From Nostoc sp. B(2019) (GTDB lineage: Bacteria; Cyanobacteriota; Cyanobacteriia; Cyanobacteriales; Nostocaceae): DNA of 64,000 nt. Made by a program: the position numbers and the translations under genes. Below, piece after piece: positions 43,157-53,366 of this stretch; within the stretch, counting starts at the first letter, position 1; the number at the start of each line of letters is the position of its first letter. Location of the stretch: contig NZ_WVID01000001.1 in the NCBI RefSeq assembly GCF_010091925.1, positions 248,001 to 312,000 of the forward strand, written 5' to 3'. Under the pieces are notes generated by a model. It was not told the origin of the DNA. It saw nothing but the letters and a program-made list of their open reading frames with translations, and ran no database searches.

Positions 43157-46100
43157 TTACAGTCCATACAAGGCGGCGACTCGTTCATCTATTTCTTTTT
43201 CCCATGTTTCACAGTCAATGCCTTTTGCGTCTAGGCATTTTTGGACTAGTTGAGATATGGGTTCGCGTTCTGTAGGGGAAGCATTGGGAACAATTGCTTT
43301 CTCTAGATAGACTTGAATTAGTTGATAACCATTCTGTATCTTTGTACAATGGCGGTTTATTTCTGACCAAAATGACTGACAATTAAGTACACCCAATAGA
43401 TAAAGGTCATCAAGAGCAATCATCCAAAGGGAATTATTGATATACATTCCATTATTGTCATAAGCAAAACAAGGCTTAACTTGAAAAGTTTGATATACGA
43501 TTTTGGGATTTGCAAATTTCGTATAGTAAGCGACATTATCTTGAATTTCATACCACTTATATGAACCAGATTTGCGACCTAACCATTTTTGGTTTGAAAA
43601 ATAATTTGGTGGTTTAGGTTCTAATTGAGTGCGCCACTGATTTAAATAAAGTTTGATAGCAGAATACTCATCTATATTGATACCACGTCTTGTAAAGATT
43701 AACCATTTATTTTGTTCGCTAATACACCATTTTTCTATATTCTTACCTGTAGCTAACGGCTTGATAATCTCAGCACTGCGAGGGTCTTGAGCAATCAATT
43801 CTACTCGTTTTGCATCATCAATAATAAATGCTTTATTAAAGCCAGTTTTTACACCGTAATAAATTTGACCGTTGACATATTCACCTAGTGGAATACCTGT
43901 TGCTTCCATTTTTTTCACACGGTTAGCAGAAAAGATATCAGTCAACGTCCAAGTTGAACCGTTGATGGCTGTAGTTGGTAAAGTTTGTCCTTTATCTCTA
44001 ATAATTGCCAAAATATCAGGATAAGGAGGTTCTAAATATTTAACTTGAGTGAAAATAGTTGATTTACTTGCTAGTATTTTATTTTGAGCAATAAAAATCA
44101 TCGGGTATGCAGTTGCACCCTTGAAAACAGGTAAATCTCCAAAATCTGTAATACTATGAATATGACAAGTTTCAGCAATGTGCTTTTTTAACTTCTCCCC
44201 ATACTTTGCACGAAACCATTTGTTAGAAGAGATAAAAGTTAACATTCCACCTGGCTTTAAAAGCTGCAAAGCACGCGCGTAAAAGAAACAATATAAATCG
44301 GATGTTCCTGTATAAACAGCCGGATAAACTTTTTGTAGTATTGGTTTTAAGTGTTTAATCAATTCCTGTCTTACATAAGGCGGATTTGCTACCTGAATAT
44401 CAAAACCACCATCTGCAAACACTTCTGCAAACTCTACCGCCCAATCAAACCCTGCAACTTGAGTACTACCATGAGTAATTAATGCAATTTGAGTTTTTAA
44501 ATCATTAATTTCCTGCTCTAGCTTTTGCTTCTTACCCCCTTCGTGGGTTCGCATATATTCAGCTTTTTTTTGGCGATATTGGTTGATAAACTCATGTCTA
44601 ATCACGCCTGTTGTTGCAGGACTTGGAGCAATTAAACTATCCCCAACTTCGATTTTATATTTCAAGTTTGGTAGTGGTGGCGGGTTGTCTCCTTTATACT
44701 CCACAGCTAGCGACAGCCATAACCTTAACCGAGCAATATTGACTGCAAAAATGTCAATATCTACGCCATAAAGATTATTCGCAATAATATCTAGCTTGCG
44801 CTGATATACAGTATTTGAATCTAGCCCTTTGTTAGCAAATAAACATTGACGCAAATCTAATAATTCATGAAGCATTCCTAAGATATAAGCGCCGCTTCCA
44901 CAGGCTAAATCACAGGTTCTAACTTTACGCAGTGCTTCTAAAATTGCCTCTGAGTTCTTGATATCATCAGGATGATGCTCATCTACAAATTGTGCTATTG
45001 AATCATTAGACTCTCCTGATATTTGGGTTTTTAAATATCCTTTTAGTGCTTCCCGGCACATAAAAGAAACAATCGGTTTGGGAGTATAATAACTACCAGA
45101 TTCATGCCTCCCTGTTACCAGTTCCTCGAATACCTTTCCCAGCATTTCTGGGTCAACTGCTACCTCTACATCTAGCGGTGTACTTTCGGTAACGGTGAAA
45201 GCAAAACGTTGAAATAGGTCATGAAAAATACTGTCTATACAATCGTCTGGGATGATAATTTGAGGATTTTTATCATCTTCGTCTTGCTCAAAAAGACCAC
45301 CGTTTAGGTAAGGTACAGTGCCAATTAAATCTTTCAGGAAACCACCATTATTAATCCCTGCAATATCATATTGTTGAGAATTATTGAGTCCTGAAAAGAA
45401 AAGATGTGAAAGTCTGTCTCTATAAAAATTTGTGTTTGATGTACCTTTATCATCCTGGTAAGCTTCCCATAAGGCTGATAAATAATTTGTTTTAGTTTGA
45501 AATTTTAACCAACCTTTTTTCTGGATGAAGCCAATAAACATTAAACGGTTAAACAGCTTTTGAGTGAATAAACGTTTACGTTCGTTACCTCCAATTCCTT
45601 GAATCAGTCCTTCAACTTTTTCAAAAGTTTTACGATACTCTCTAAAGAATTCTTGGGTGACAGCTTCAACATCAAATGCTTCATCATGACGTGTCTGAAT
45701 ATCTAAGGGTGATACATTTGGATGAATATTTTCCAAATCCAACAGGCTTATTCTTTCTGTAGCTGTGCGTAATTGCTCCCCTTCTCCAACGGTAATGCGC
45801 CGGAACAGCTTGCGTTTTTGCGGCGTGTTGTCATACTTTACATTAAGAAAATGCCACTGCGATCGCGATTTATTAGAAAATACAAATAATGCATAAGGAT
45901 GCTCTTTGAGAAGATAATCGACAACTCTTCTTTCCCCTTGTCTGGATAAATCTTCTGATTTCAAACGTGTATAAATTACGTGAAAAGCATTATTAGCGCC
46001 ACCTGATGCTAATAATAAGGGGTCATCTGCAAGTTCATTAGCAACTGCATCAGTTAATCTTCGACGAGAAAGCTCTTTATTAACTCGTTCGTAGTTCAAC

Positions 46101-46189
46101 TGACTCCAAAACAATTTTTTGAGTGCATCAAGACTTTTGAGATTTTGGAGTGAATTTAAGACAGACTGTTGCAGTTCTAATACAGACAT
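43157..46189 (-). CDS. N6-adenine DNA methyltransferase (Eco57I/PglX-like, type IIG-like)
   Basis: 1010 residues. SAM-binding motif I is CDLACGSGAYILGML (about 428), and motif IV NPPY is in DIQVANPPYVRQE (about 601), indicating an N6-adenine methylase. N-terminal 300 residues are unrecognised apart from a WHFLNVKYD segment; I cannot demonstrate a nuclease motif there. The C-terminal third resembles a TaqI-type specificity domain (GVKTGFNKAFIIDD, NKWLIFTRRG). It probably modifies host DNA for the restriction-like PLD-helicase downstream on the same strand. Nothing seen of a separate specificity gene. Confidence 0.9.
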   Translation of the reverse strand: MSVLELQQSVLNSLQNLKSLDALKKLFWSQLNYERVNKELSRRRLTDAVANELADDPLLLASGGANNAFHVIYTRLKSEDLSRQGERRVVDYLLKEHPYALFVFSNKSRSQWHFLNVKYDNTPQKRKLFRRITVGEGEQLRTATERISLLDLENIHPNVSPLDIQTRHDEAFDVEAVTQEFFREYRKTFEKVEGLIQGIGGNERKRLFTQKLFNRLMFIGFIQKKGWLKFQTKTNYLSALWEAYQDDKGTSNTNFYRDRLSHLFFSGLNNSQQYDIAGINNGGFLKDLIGTVPYLNGGLFEQDEDDKNPQIIIPDDCIDSIFHDLFQRFAFTVTESTPLDVEVAVDPEMLGKVFEELVTGRHESGSYYTPKPIVSFMCREALKGYLKTQISGESNDSIAQFVDEHHPDDIKNSEAILEALRKVRTCDLACGSGAYILGMLHELLDLRQCLFANKGLDSNTVYQRKLDIIANNLYGVDIDIFAVNIARLRLWLSLAVEYKGDNPPPLPNLKYKIEVGDSLIAPSPATTGVIRHEFINQYRQKKAEYMRTHEGGKKQKLEQEINDLKTQIALITHGSTQVAGFDWAVEFAEVFADGGFDIQVANPPYVRQELIKHLKPILQKVYPAVYTGTSDLYCFFYARALQLLKPGGMLTFISSNKWFRAKYGEKLKKHIAETCHIHSITDFGDLPVFKGATAYPMIFIAQNKILASKSTIFTQVKYLEPPYPDILAIIRDKGQTLPTTAINGSTWTLTDIFSANRVKKMEATGIPLGEYVNGQIYYGVKTGFNKAFIIDDAKRVELIAQDPRSAEIIKPLATGKNIEKWCISEQNKWLIFTRRGINIDEYSAIKLYLNQWRTQLEPKPPNYFSNQKWLGRKSGSYKWYEIQDNVAYYTKFANPKIVYQTFQVKPCFAYDNNGMYINNSLWMIALDDLYLLGVLNCQSFWSEINRHCTKIQNGYQLIQVYLEKAIVPNASPTEREPISQLVQKCLDAKGIDCETWEKEIDERVAALYGL

Positions 46190-46731
46190 AAATATTAAAC
46201 TTTTACCAGTTGTGTGTTTTTACCAAAAAATATGCATTAAACTTGAACCACAAGGCTTACACCCTGCGGCACTTCTGAAATTTTTAAAGCATTAAAAAAC
46301 ACCGCTAGTCACATTAAAAATTGCTGCGGTTATGTTCAAAGTTTATGTAATAGATAATCAAAAACTAATATGCTAGCTTCTGTAAGTTAAGTTAACAATC
46401 TATTGCTAATTTATTAATAGTAATTATTGACCGTGAAAGCCTAATCAAATTAGATTAAATACTCCGTAATTAGATGTTTATAGAAGTAGTTTTGCCAAAT
46501 AAAGCTACAAATCAAACTTAATTTACCTCATGCCCTACTACCTCAGTAGAATTCCCGAAATAAATAAAATAGGTATAAAAGTTTATAATCTTTTGGAAAA
46601 GCCCGTAAGTGAAGCATAATTTAGATGCTTTATTGCGATGTGAAGCAAAACAGATAAACTTTTTAAGGTGTTCGCCAAAAAAAGCTAATAATTATGAATT
46701 ATGAATTATGAATTATGAATTGGTATTACTC
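46190..46731. repeat. AT-rich divergent intergenic region with ATGAATT heptamer array
   Basis: 542 bases between the methylase and the phosphoesterase, transcribed apart, so promoters for both lie here. At 46694-46721 ATGAATT is repeated four times, like short tandem repeats of Nostoc. The ORF upstream extension of the phosphoesterase begins inside this array, so it is unlikely to be the true start. Confidence 0.6.
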
Positions 46732-48474
46732 ATGCTCAGACGCTTAAGCAGCCGCAAAATACCATTAATAGCTGTGTTTTTGCTGTTTATATGCTTTACG
46801 CTGGTAAGTATGCATTCATTTGGTCAAACAAGTATGACATCAGCACCCCAACTGCTGACCGACCCATTTTTGCAACTACCAACTGAAACCTCAGTACGCG
46901 TAGTTTGGTTTACCGAGTTTGCTGGCGCTAAACATATAGTTAACTACGGCGAAAATCTCAAGCAAACTGTCAAAGCAAGTACTACTCAACTCAGTCGCAC
47001 ACGAGAAGACCAGCAATCACGAGTAGCAAGCCAAACTAAAAACGGACAAGTTTACCAACAACCTGTTAAACGTGATATTTGGCGACATGAAGCTGAGGTG
47101 ACTGGCTTAACTCCTGGTGTGCGGGTTCCTTATCGCGTCACGAGTGTGCAGAAAGATGGTGAGAGTGTTAGCAGCGATGTTTTTACTCTCGCAGCCACGC
47201 CAAAGCCAGGTACACCGCTGAAGATTTTGCTGACCTCAGACCATCAGTTGAAGCCGATGACAGCAGCAAATCTGCAAAAGGTAGTAGAGACAGTTGGACA
47301 AGTAGATGGGGTATGGTTTGCTGGTGATTTAGTCAATACGCCCGATCGCGCCTCAGAATGGTTTGATGATAATAGTGGTAGTGCATTGTTTCCCGGTTTA
47401 CAAGGTCGTGCCAAATATGAAATGACTCATGATGGCGATAAGACAACTTACACTGGCGGGAAAATCATTCAACATGCACCTATGTTTACTTGCATTGGTA
47501 ATCATGAGGTCATGGGACGGTTTGCTAGTACGGGAAGTTTAAACAATGAATTTGATAACACAATTCCTCGTGCAGTCGCCCAAAAATTGTATAGCGGGAA
47601 ATCCCTAATAGATAATTCTTTTAATACTTTTACCTACGAAGAAATTTTCAGTCTCCCAAAAAGTAAAGAGGGTGGAAAAAAGTATTATGCAGTCAGTTTT
47701 GGTGATGTGCGTCTAGTGGTACTGTATGTTACTAATATGTGGCGGACTGCCAGCTTAGATGGAAAGAATAAAGGTAGATATCGGGAAGCAGAAAAAGATT
47801 TAAATAATCCTGAAAAGTGGGGTTATGGACAGATTATTTATGAGCCAATTGCTAAAGGCAGCAAGCAATACAATTGGTTAGAAGCAGAAATAAATAGCCC
47901 TGAGTTTAAACAAGCAAAATACAAAGTTGTGATGTTTCATCATCCACCTCACACTCTGGGTGATAATATCGTCCCTGCATATACAGACCCAGTACAGATA
48001 ATTGAAACAGATGATGGCAAAATCAAGGCAGTGCGTTACGAATACCCTAAAGACGCAGATTATATTATCCGCGATGTTGTCCCTTTACTAGAAGCGGCTG
48101 ATGTACAATTGGTATTCTATGGACATTCCCATTTGTGGAACCGCTTTGTTAGTCCTAATGGAATGCACTTTCTAGAAACGTCTAATGTTGGTAATACTTA
48201 TGGCGCTGCTTGGGGTGAAAGAAAACGCGAAGTACCAACTGGGTATCAAGAGGATTATGTTAAGCAAGGCAATCCCAATGGTTTAGAACCTATAGTACCA
48301 GCGATCGCACCCTTGCTAGGCGAAGATGGTAAACCAATGCCCTATATTGCCAGTAAGGATATTACGGTTTTTAGTATCTTTGATACAGGGACAGGTACGG
48401 TAAGCAGTTATCGTTTTGATACCCGCAAGCCAGATTCAGAGGTTGTGAAATTTGATGAATTTAAGTTGAAATAA
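46732..48474 (+). CDS. Metallophosphoesterase, purple-acid-phosphatase-like, exported
   Basis: 580 residues from the ATG at 46732 (the frame from 46708 starts in a tandem repeat). Signal peptide: IPLIAVFLLFICFTLVSMHSFGQ. An N-terminal Fn3-like domain (SVRVVWFTEFAG, VTGLTPGVRVPYRVTS) precedes the calcineurin-like catalytic domain: ILLTSDHQL, WFAGDLVN, CIGNHEVMG, VMFHHPPHTLG and VFYGHSHLWNR. It is therefore periplasmic or extracellular and hydrolyses phosphate esters. No pho-box was identified upstream. Confidence 0.92.
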   Translation: MLRRLSSRKIPLIAVFLLFICFTLVSMHSFGQTSMTSAPQLLTDPFLQLPTETSVRVVWFTEFAGAKHIVNYGENLKQTVKASTTQLSRTREDQQSRVASQTKNGQVYQQPVKRDIWRHEAEVTGLTPGVRVPYRVTSVQKDGESVSSDVFTLAATPKPGTPLKILLTSDHQLKPMTAANLQKVVETVGQVDGVWFAGDLVNTPDRASEWFDDNSGSALFPGLQGRAKYEMTHDGDKTTYTGGKIIQHAPMFTCIGNHEVMGRFASTGSLNNEFDNTIPRAVAQKLYSGKSLIDNSFNTFTYEEIFSLPKSKEGGKKYYAVSFGDVRLVVLYVTNMWRTASLDGKNKGRYREAEKDLNNPEKWGYGQIIYEPIAKGSKQYNWLEAEINSPEFKQAKYKVVMFHHPPHTLGDNIVPAYTDPVQIIETDDGKIKAVRYEYPKDADYIIRDVVPLLEAADVQLVFYGHSHLWNRFVSPNGMHFLETSNVGNTYGAAWGERKREVPTGYQEDYVKQGNPNGLEPIVPAIAPLLGEDGKPMPYIASKDITVFSIFDTGTGTVSSYRFDTRKPDSEVVKFDEFKLK

Positions 48475-48482
48475 TCGCTGAT

Positions 48483-49178
48483 TCATTCTAAATCAACATC
48501 AAGCGATCGCAGTCTTTCTGCCAACCGTTCAGCCCGTTGGCGTTCTTGTTGTAACTCCAATTGTGCTTGTAATGCGGCTTCTTCTGGTGTTGGCACTAAA
48601 ACACCTTCGGCAGTAAAGTAACGTAGTTTTTCTGAATCGATACCCAGGTACAAATCTAACTCCTGACTCCAGCGCCAGCCATTAGCATTGGGTGTAATAT
48701 CCTGATATTCACTTCCTACTAGGCGAAAACCAGCAAATTCCAGAGTGTCTGGGGAGAAATAGAAATACTCTGGCGTATGGAAACGGTCTTGATACAGGTT
48801 TTTTTTCAAATTTCGGTCTATATCGGCGGTGCTAGTCGATAGCAGTTCGATGATTAAATTAGGATATTTACCATCTTCTTCCCACACTACCCAAGAGTTG
48901 CGGGGATGCTTTTATGTCTGCTTGATTAAGAAAAAATCAGGGCCGCGAAAATCACGATTTCGCAGTTGTTGACGACTAAAATAAATGGTGAGATTAGCAC
49001 CAATAAAGTAATCATTTCTTTCACGCCACAGCCATTCTAAGCAGGTGACAAGCAGTAATAACTGCATATAGTGCAGGGAACTTTCCATTTCCGGCTCATC
49101 GCTATATAGCTGACTAGCGTCAGGCATGATGGCGTCTAGTTGTTGAGGAGTCAAAACCATTTGGCTGTGCCTCACCAC
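48483..49178 (-). pseudogene. Uma2 (DUF820) gene broken by one in-frame TAA
   Basis: Read on the minus strand from ATG 49178, the first part ends DFFLIKQT and a TAA at 48912-48914. The same frame continues immediately KHPRNSWVVWEEDGKYPNLI and runs to 48483. Typical Uma2 proteins have a Glu at this place, so a single G-to-T change (GAA to TAA) would explain it. Without the stop it would be a 231-residue protein with an ALQAQLELQQERQRAERLAE coiled-coil tail. An internal ATG at 48887 might allow translation of the second part alone, lacking the N-terminal catalytic strands. Confidence 0.8.
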
Positions 49179-49405
49179 TATTGGGGCTAATATAAATTAG
49201 CCTCATTTGAGTGGTTGCTTGGTGCTATCGTTTCATATTTTGTGGTCATTAGGAAACATTGCCCATTCGCAAAAAATATCAACAGTTAACAAAAAAAGTT
49301 AATTGTGAAGCAATATTACGAACCTTGCAAAAATATTTAGAAATTGTCTAGAAACCAAACATGGCTCTAACGTAGAATCTATAGGAGAAACTTGAGGCAA
49401 ATGTG

Positions 49406-49723
49406 ATGACCACGAGTAATATTCAAAAGTATCGGTTTGTCTGTACGCTGACCTTTGGTGATATATATGGTCAAATAATTGTTTGGTTGATCACAATTAC
49501 CCTAAGTTTGGCATCAGCCTTGGCGCTAATGGGTGCTAGGCGGCCGGTATATGCCTTAGCCACAGTGGGACTTGTCGTCTTGCTATCGCTACCTTTCTTG
49601 TTGTTCGCATTTGTCACTACATTGTTAAATCATATTGAAGTTACTCCTGTAGATGCAACAACCAAGACTGAACCTATACCCGGTAATGTTTCTCAGCAAC
49701 AACCTGTACAAGCGGCTAGCTGA
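49406..49723 (+). CDS. Small membrane protein, hypothetical
   Basis: 105 residues. Two hydrophobic segments (IIVWLITITLSLASALALMG and ALATVGLVVLLSLPFLLFAF) indicate an inner-membrane hairpin with a polar C-terminal tail rich in Thr, Pro and Gln. I do not recognise the family. ATG 49406 is preferred over GTG 49403, with TTGAGGCAA upstream. A terminator follows at 49811. Confidence 0.65.
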   Translation: MTTSNIQKYRFVCTLTFGDIYGQIIVWLITITLSLASALALMGARRPVYALATVGLVVLLSLPFLLFAFVTTLLNHIEVTPVDATTKTEPIPGNVSQQQPVQAAS

Positions 49724-49810
49724 GTGGTTTTCCGACTCAAATCTGAAAACCAACACACTGGCTACTATTTGGAGTTTTTCACAAAATCAAAATCCAAAGT
49801 TGAAATGATA

Positions 49811-49837
49811 TCCCTGTCTGTAAACAGGGAATTTTTT
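49811..49837 (+). terminator. Rho-independent terminator
   Basis: TCCCTGT (49811-49817), six-base loop, ACAGGGA (49824-49830), then ATTTTTTT. It closes the small membrane-protein transcript. Confidence 0.85.
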
Positions 49838-49935
49838 TGTTGAGATACAGAAGTTGTGAGGGGAAGCTTTTGACCATCAAACTTTTCTCTACAACACACT
49901 GTCTCATGAATCACGTCTCTACAATAGAACAGCAG

Positions 49936-50045
49936 CCAATACTTTTCAGATAAGCATAAACTACTCCTTTTTGATCTGGGAAAAGGGTAAAGGTGAATTC
50001 AAACCCTTTCCCTTTCCCCTTTACCCCTTAACCGAAAAGTATTGG
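49936..50045. mobile_element. MITE-like element, 110 bp, with 12-bp TIRs and 8-bp target site duplication
   Basis: Terminal inverted repeats CCAATACTTTTC (49936-49947) and GAAAAGTATTGG (50034-50045) match perfectly. Flanking direct repeats AACAGCAG at 49928-49935 and 50046-50053 look like an 8-bp target duplication. The centre holds an inverted G/A-rich and C/T-rich pair (AAAGGGTAAAGG and CCCTTTACCCCTT). It has no coding capacity and ends 31 bases before the sdhA start, in its promoter/leader. Confidence 0.75.
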
Positions 50046-50076
50046 AACAGCAGCTTTTTGCAGTCGAGGGCTAATT

Positions 50077-51804
50077 ATGCTAGAACACGATGTGATTATT
50101 ATTGGGGGCGGATTGGCAGGATGTCGCGCTGCTGTGGAAATTGCCCGTACTGACCCCAGCTTAAATATTGCTGTGGTTGCCAAAACCCACCCAATTCGTT
50201 CCCACTCGGTGGCTGCTCAAGGTGGTATGGCAGCCTCATTAAAAAATGTTGATTCAGAAGACAGTTGGGAAGCACACGCTTTCGATACTGTCAAGGGTTC
50301 CGACTACTTAGCAGACCAAGATGCAGTAGAAATTCTCGTCAAAGAAGCGCCGGATGTGGTGATTGACTTGGAACACATGGGCGTTTTGTTCTCTCGCTTG
50401 CCTGATGGTCGTATTGCTCAAAGGGCTTTTGGTGGACATTCCCACAACCGCACTTGCTACGCCGCAGATAAGACTGGTCATGCAATTTTGCACGAATTGG
50501 TTAATAACTTGCGGCGTTATGGTGTGCAAGTTTACCAAGAATGGTACGTCATGCGCCTGATTTTGGAAGAGGGTCAGGCCAAGGGCGTGGTGATGTATAG
50601 CCTCTTAGATGGGCATATAGAGGTCGTGCGGGCTAAGGCGGTGATGTTTGCGACGGGGGGATATGGTCGCGTTTATAACACCACCTCCAATGATTACGCT
50701 TCCACTGGTGATGGTTTGGCAATGACTGCGATCGCAGGTTTACCCCTCGAAGACATGGAATTTGTCCAATTTCATCCCACGGGTTTGTATCCAGTAGGCG
50801 TGCTGATTTCGGAAGCAGTACGCGGAGAAGGGGCCTATCTAATTAATAGTGAAGGCGATCGCTTTATGAAAAACTACGCACCCAGCCGTATGGAATTGGC
50901 TCCTCGTGATATTACCTCACGGGCGATCACCTACGAAATTCGCGCTGGTCGTGGTGTTCATCCTGATGGTAGTGCTGGTGGCCCCTTTGTCTATCTTGAC
51001 TTGCGCCATCTGGGTAAAGAAAAAATCATGAGCCGCGTCCCCTTCTGCTGGGAAGAAGCCCACCGCTTAGTAGGTGTTGATGCCGTAACTCAGCCGATGC
51101 CAGTCCGCCCCACAATTCACTATTGTATGGGTGGTATCCCAGTTAACACCGATGGCCAAGTCCGCAGTAGTGGCGATGGTTTAGTTGATGGCTTCTTTGC
51201 CGCTGGGGAAACATCTTGTGTTTCTGTACATGGTGCAAATCGCCTCGGTAGTAATTCTCTACTGGAATGTGTAGTTTATGGTAAGAGGACTGGAGCTGCG
51301 ATCGCTCAGTATGTACAAACACGTAAATTGCCCTCTGTAGACGAGCAACGTTACATAACAGAAGCCCAGCAACAAATCCAAGCTTTAATAGAACAGCCAG
51401 GACAGTACCGCATTAACCAAATTCGTCAAGCTTTCCAGGATTGTATGACTGAGTACTGCGGCGTTTTCCGCACCGAAGAACTAATGCGTGAAGGTTCCCA
51501 GAAACTAGCACAGATACAACAGCAATACCCGGAAATTTACTTAGATGACAAAGGTAGTTGCTGGAATACAGAAATTGTCGAAGCTTTAGAACTGCGGAGC
51601 TTGATGGTAGTAGGGCAAACAATTTTAGCATCAGCCTTAAATCGTCAGGAAAGTCGTGGAGCACATTTCCGCGAAGATTATCCCCAACGAGATGATACTA
51701 ACTTCCTTAAGCACACAATGGCTTACTATTCACCAGCAGGAATTGATATTCAATATCGACCAGTGGTAACTACCATGTTTGAGCCAAAAGAGCGGAGATA
51801 TTAA
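50077..51804 (+). CDS. sdhA: Succinate dehydrogenase/fumarate reductase flavoprotein subunit
   Basis: 575 residues. FAD-binding: [19 protein letters not shown] at the N-terminus, [11 protein letters not shown] with the FAD-linking His region, [29 protein letters not shown] and [12 protein letters not shown]. It catalyses succinate oxidation to fumarate as part of the membrane-bound complex; the iron-sulfur and membrane subunits are not next to it, as is usual in cyanobacteria. Its promoter region contains the MITE-like element. A hairpin terminator follows the stop. Confidence 0.97.
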   Translation: MLEHDVIIIGGGLAGCRAAVEIARTDPSLNIAVVAKTHPIRSHSVAAQGGMAASLKNVDSEDSWEAHAFDTVKGSDYLADQDAVEILVKEAPDVVIDLEHMGVLFSRLPDGRIAQRAFGGHSHNRTCYAADKTGHAILHELVNNLRRYGVQVYQEWYVMRLILEEGQAKGVVMYSLLDGHIEVVRAKAVMFATGGYGRVYNTTSNDYASTGDGLAMTAIAGLPLEDMEFVQFHPTGLYPVGVLISEAVRGEGAYLINSEGDRFMKNYAPSRMELAPRDITSRAITYEIRAGRGVHPDGSAGGPFVYLDLRHLGKEKIMSRVPFCWEEAHRLVGVDAVTQPMPVRPTIHYCMGGIPVNTDGQVRSSGDGLVDGFFAAGETSCVSVHGANRLGSNSLLECVVYGKRTGAAIAQYVQTRKLPSVDEQRYITEAQQQIQALIEQPGQYRINQIRQAFQDCMTEYCGVFRTEELMREGSQKLAQIQQQYPEIYLDDKGSCWNTEIVEALELRSLMVVGQTILASALNRQESRGAHFREDYPQRDDTNFLKHTMAYYSPAGIDIQYRPVVTTMFEPKERRY

Positions 51805-51805
51805 T

Positions 51806-51852
51806 TGTGTCTTGAGGATTAAAAAACACTTTTCTTAGTCCTTAAGACACAA
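51806..51852 (+). terminator. Terminator after sdhA
   Basis: TTGTGTCTTGAGGA followed later by GTCCTTAAGACACAAAA form an inverted repeat spanning about 46 bases just after the stop codon. It may be bidirectional. Confidence 0.6.
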
Positions 51853-52363
51853 AATCATGCAGCAAATATAAGTTTTGGCGACAATCTTGATTTAGAAACG
51901 CCAGATAGTGCCTAAATAATCATCTACTTGCTGACTATCTTGATCAATATATGCAAGTTAAATGCGGAATAACTTCATATTCGTGTAAATACTGAATATT
52001 TATTTCGCAAAGCTTGTTGATTTACTTGACATGAAGTGTAAATACTGGGAAACTCGTATAAAGATGAAGGAAAAATAAAAGTTTTATCACTAAAACATAG
52101 CCTTTGACAATTTTGTCATCAGGGTCTTCGTCAAGGTTATTGATACACCTCTATGTGAAGAGGATGTATCTGCAAGTATTCAGATGTTTTCCCTGTTTTG
52201 TTCCTCCGTAAAAAGAGGATGTTTTCGGCTAGGAATTTCGCAAACTTTAATCAATTAAAGCCACTGTATTACAGAGGTTTATTTTGCTGTAGCAAGTTGT
52301 AAAAAATTTGCCTATGCAAGTACTACATCTTTTTTGAGAGAGATTTAGGATGTTACTAAATGC
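51853..52363. other. Gene-free region ahead of the desaturase, with a stable stem-loop
   Basis: About 510 bases. At 52142-52170 GATACA-CCTCT pairs with AGAGG-TGTATC with one bulged base and a 6-base loop. It is not followed by a T-run, so it is not an obvious terminator. The remainder is AT-rich. The desaturase promoter must lie here. Confidence 0.4.
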
Positions 52364-53287
52364 TTGGTTGATCACCAAATAGTTTTCACACATCCTTTGA
52401 CGTTTACCCAAGCGAAGAAAATAAGAATGTTGTTCAGGTATTCTTGGTGGGATAGCCTTCCTTTTGCTATGACAATTTTTCAGTTAGTGCTAAATATCTA
52501 CTTGGTATTAACTTGGGAATCGCACACTTTTTTAGAGAATCTTCTGTTTTATCCGCTTTGTCTATTTATATTTTGGTACAACGCTCTAGTTGCTACTCAC
52601 AATTTTGTTCATACACCTTGGTTTAATTCAAAATTATTGAATAATTTATATGCAATAGTCAACTCTAGTAGTTTGATTTCTCCTGTAACGCATTACCGTC
52701 ATATTCATTTCAATCATCATCGTTATGGTAACGATCGGCAAGATGCACACGGTCAAACTCAAGATCATTCTTCTACCTTCGCTTATGGTAAAAATGGTCA
52801 AAGTGAAAATGTCATAACTTACTGTGCTTTGGCACTTTTCCGGGATGACATGATTGACTCATTTCATCAAGCAGAGAAACACAAGGAAAGTGTTCAATTG
52901 TACTTAGAATCTGGTGCTTGTATCTTATCAATGATTGGATACTTGCTGATTTCATGGAAGTTCTTTTTATTTTTTGTGCTTCCCATATTTTATTTTGGTT
53001 GGTTCATAACATATTTAGCAAATTATTATGAACACTTTGGCGCTACACCTGAAAATTCCTATACCAATTCAACCAGCCATTATGGTCGCATCTACAATCT
53101 ACTTTTCTGCAACGAAGGTTATCACCAAGAACATCATTTGCGACCAAACGTTCATTGGAGCCAAAGGCCTAAAATCTATCAAAATCTACGTGAGGAACTA
53201 GACAATGTTGCTAGAGTAATATTGAAATTCCCACCTCCGCTAGGCTTCCTAAATCACATCGGCAAGATTGAGACTTCAGCTAGATAA
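52364..53287 (+). CDS. Fatty acid desaturase family protein
   Basis: 307 residues. Three histidine boxes bind the di-iron centre: HNFVH (HxxxH), HFNHH (HxxHH) and EGYHQEHH (HxxHH). Four or more hydrophobic segments place it in the membrane. The box arrangement resembles the front-end and beta-carotene ketolase/desaturase-like families and not classic DesC, so the fatty acid and bond position are not predictable. Start is uncertain: TTG 52364 or ATG 52427; the earlier one has only a weak AGGA. Confidence 0.85.
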   Translation: MVDHQIVFTHPLTFTQAKKIRMLFRYSWWDSLPFAMTIFQLVLNIYLVLTWESHTFLENLLFYPLCLFIFWYNALVATHNFVHTPWFNSKLLNNLYAIVNSSSLISPVTHYRHIHFNHHRYGNDRQDAHGQTQDHSSTFAYGKNGQSENVITYCALALFRDDMIDSFHQAEKHKESVQLYLESGACILSMIGYLLISWKFFLFFVLPIFYFGWFITYLANYYEHFGATPENSYTNSTSHYGRIYNLLFCNEGYHQEHHLRPNVHWSQRPKIYQNLREELDNVARVILKFPPPLGFLNHIGKIETSAR

Positions 53288-53366
53288 ACTGTGCAGTATT
53301 GATAACAGTTATTGGAGAAGTCGAACCCTGCTTTCTTAAGTTTTTTACATCAAGTGTCTCAAAATT

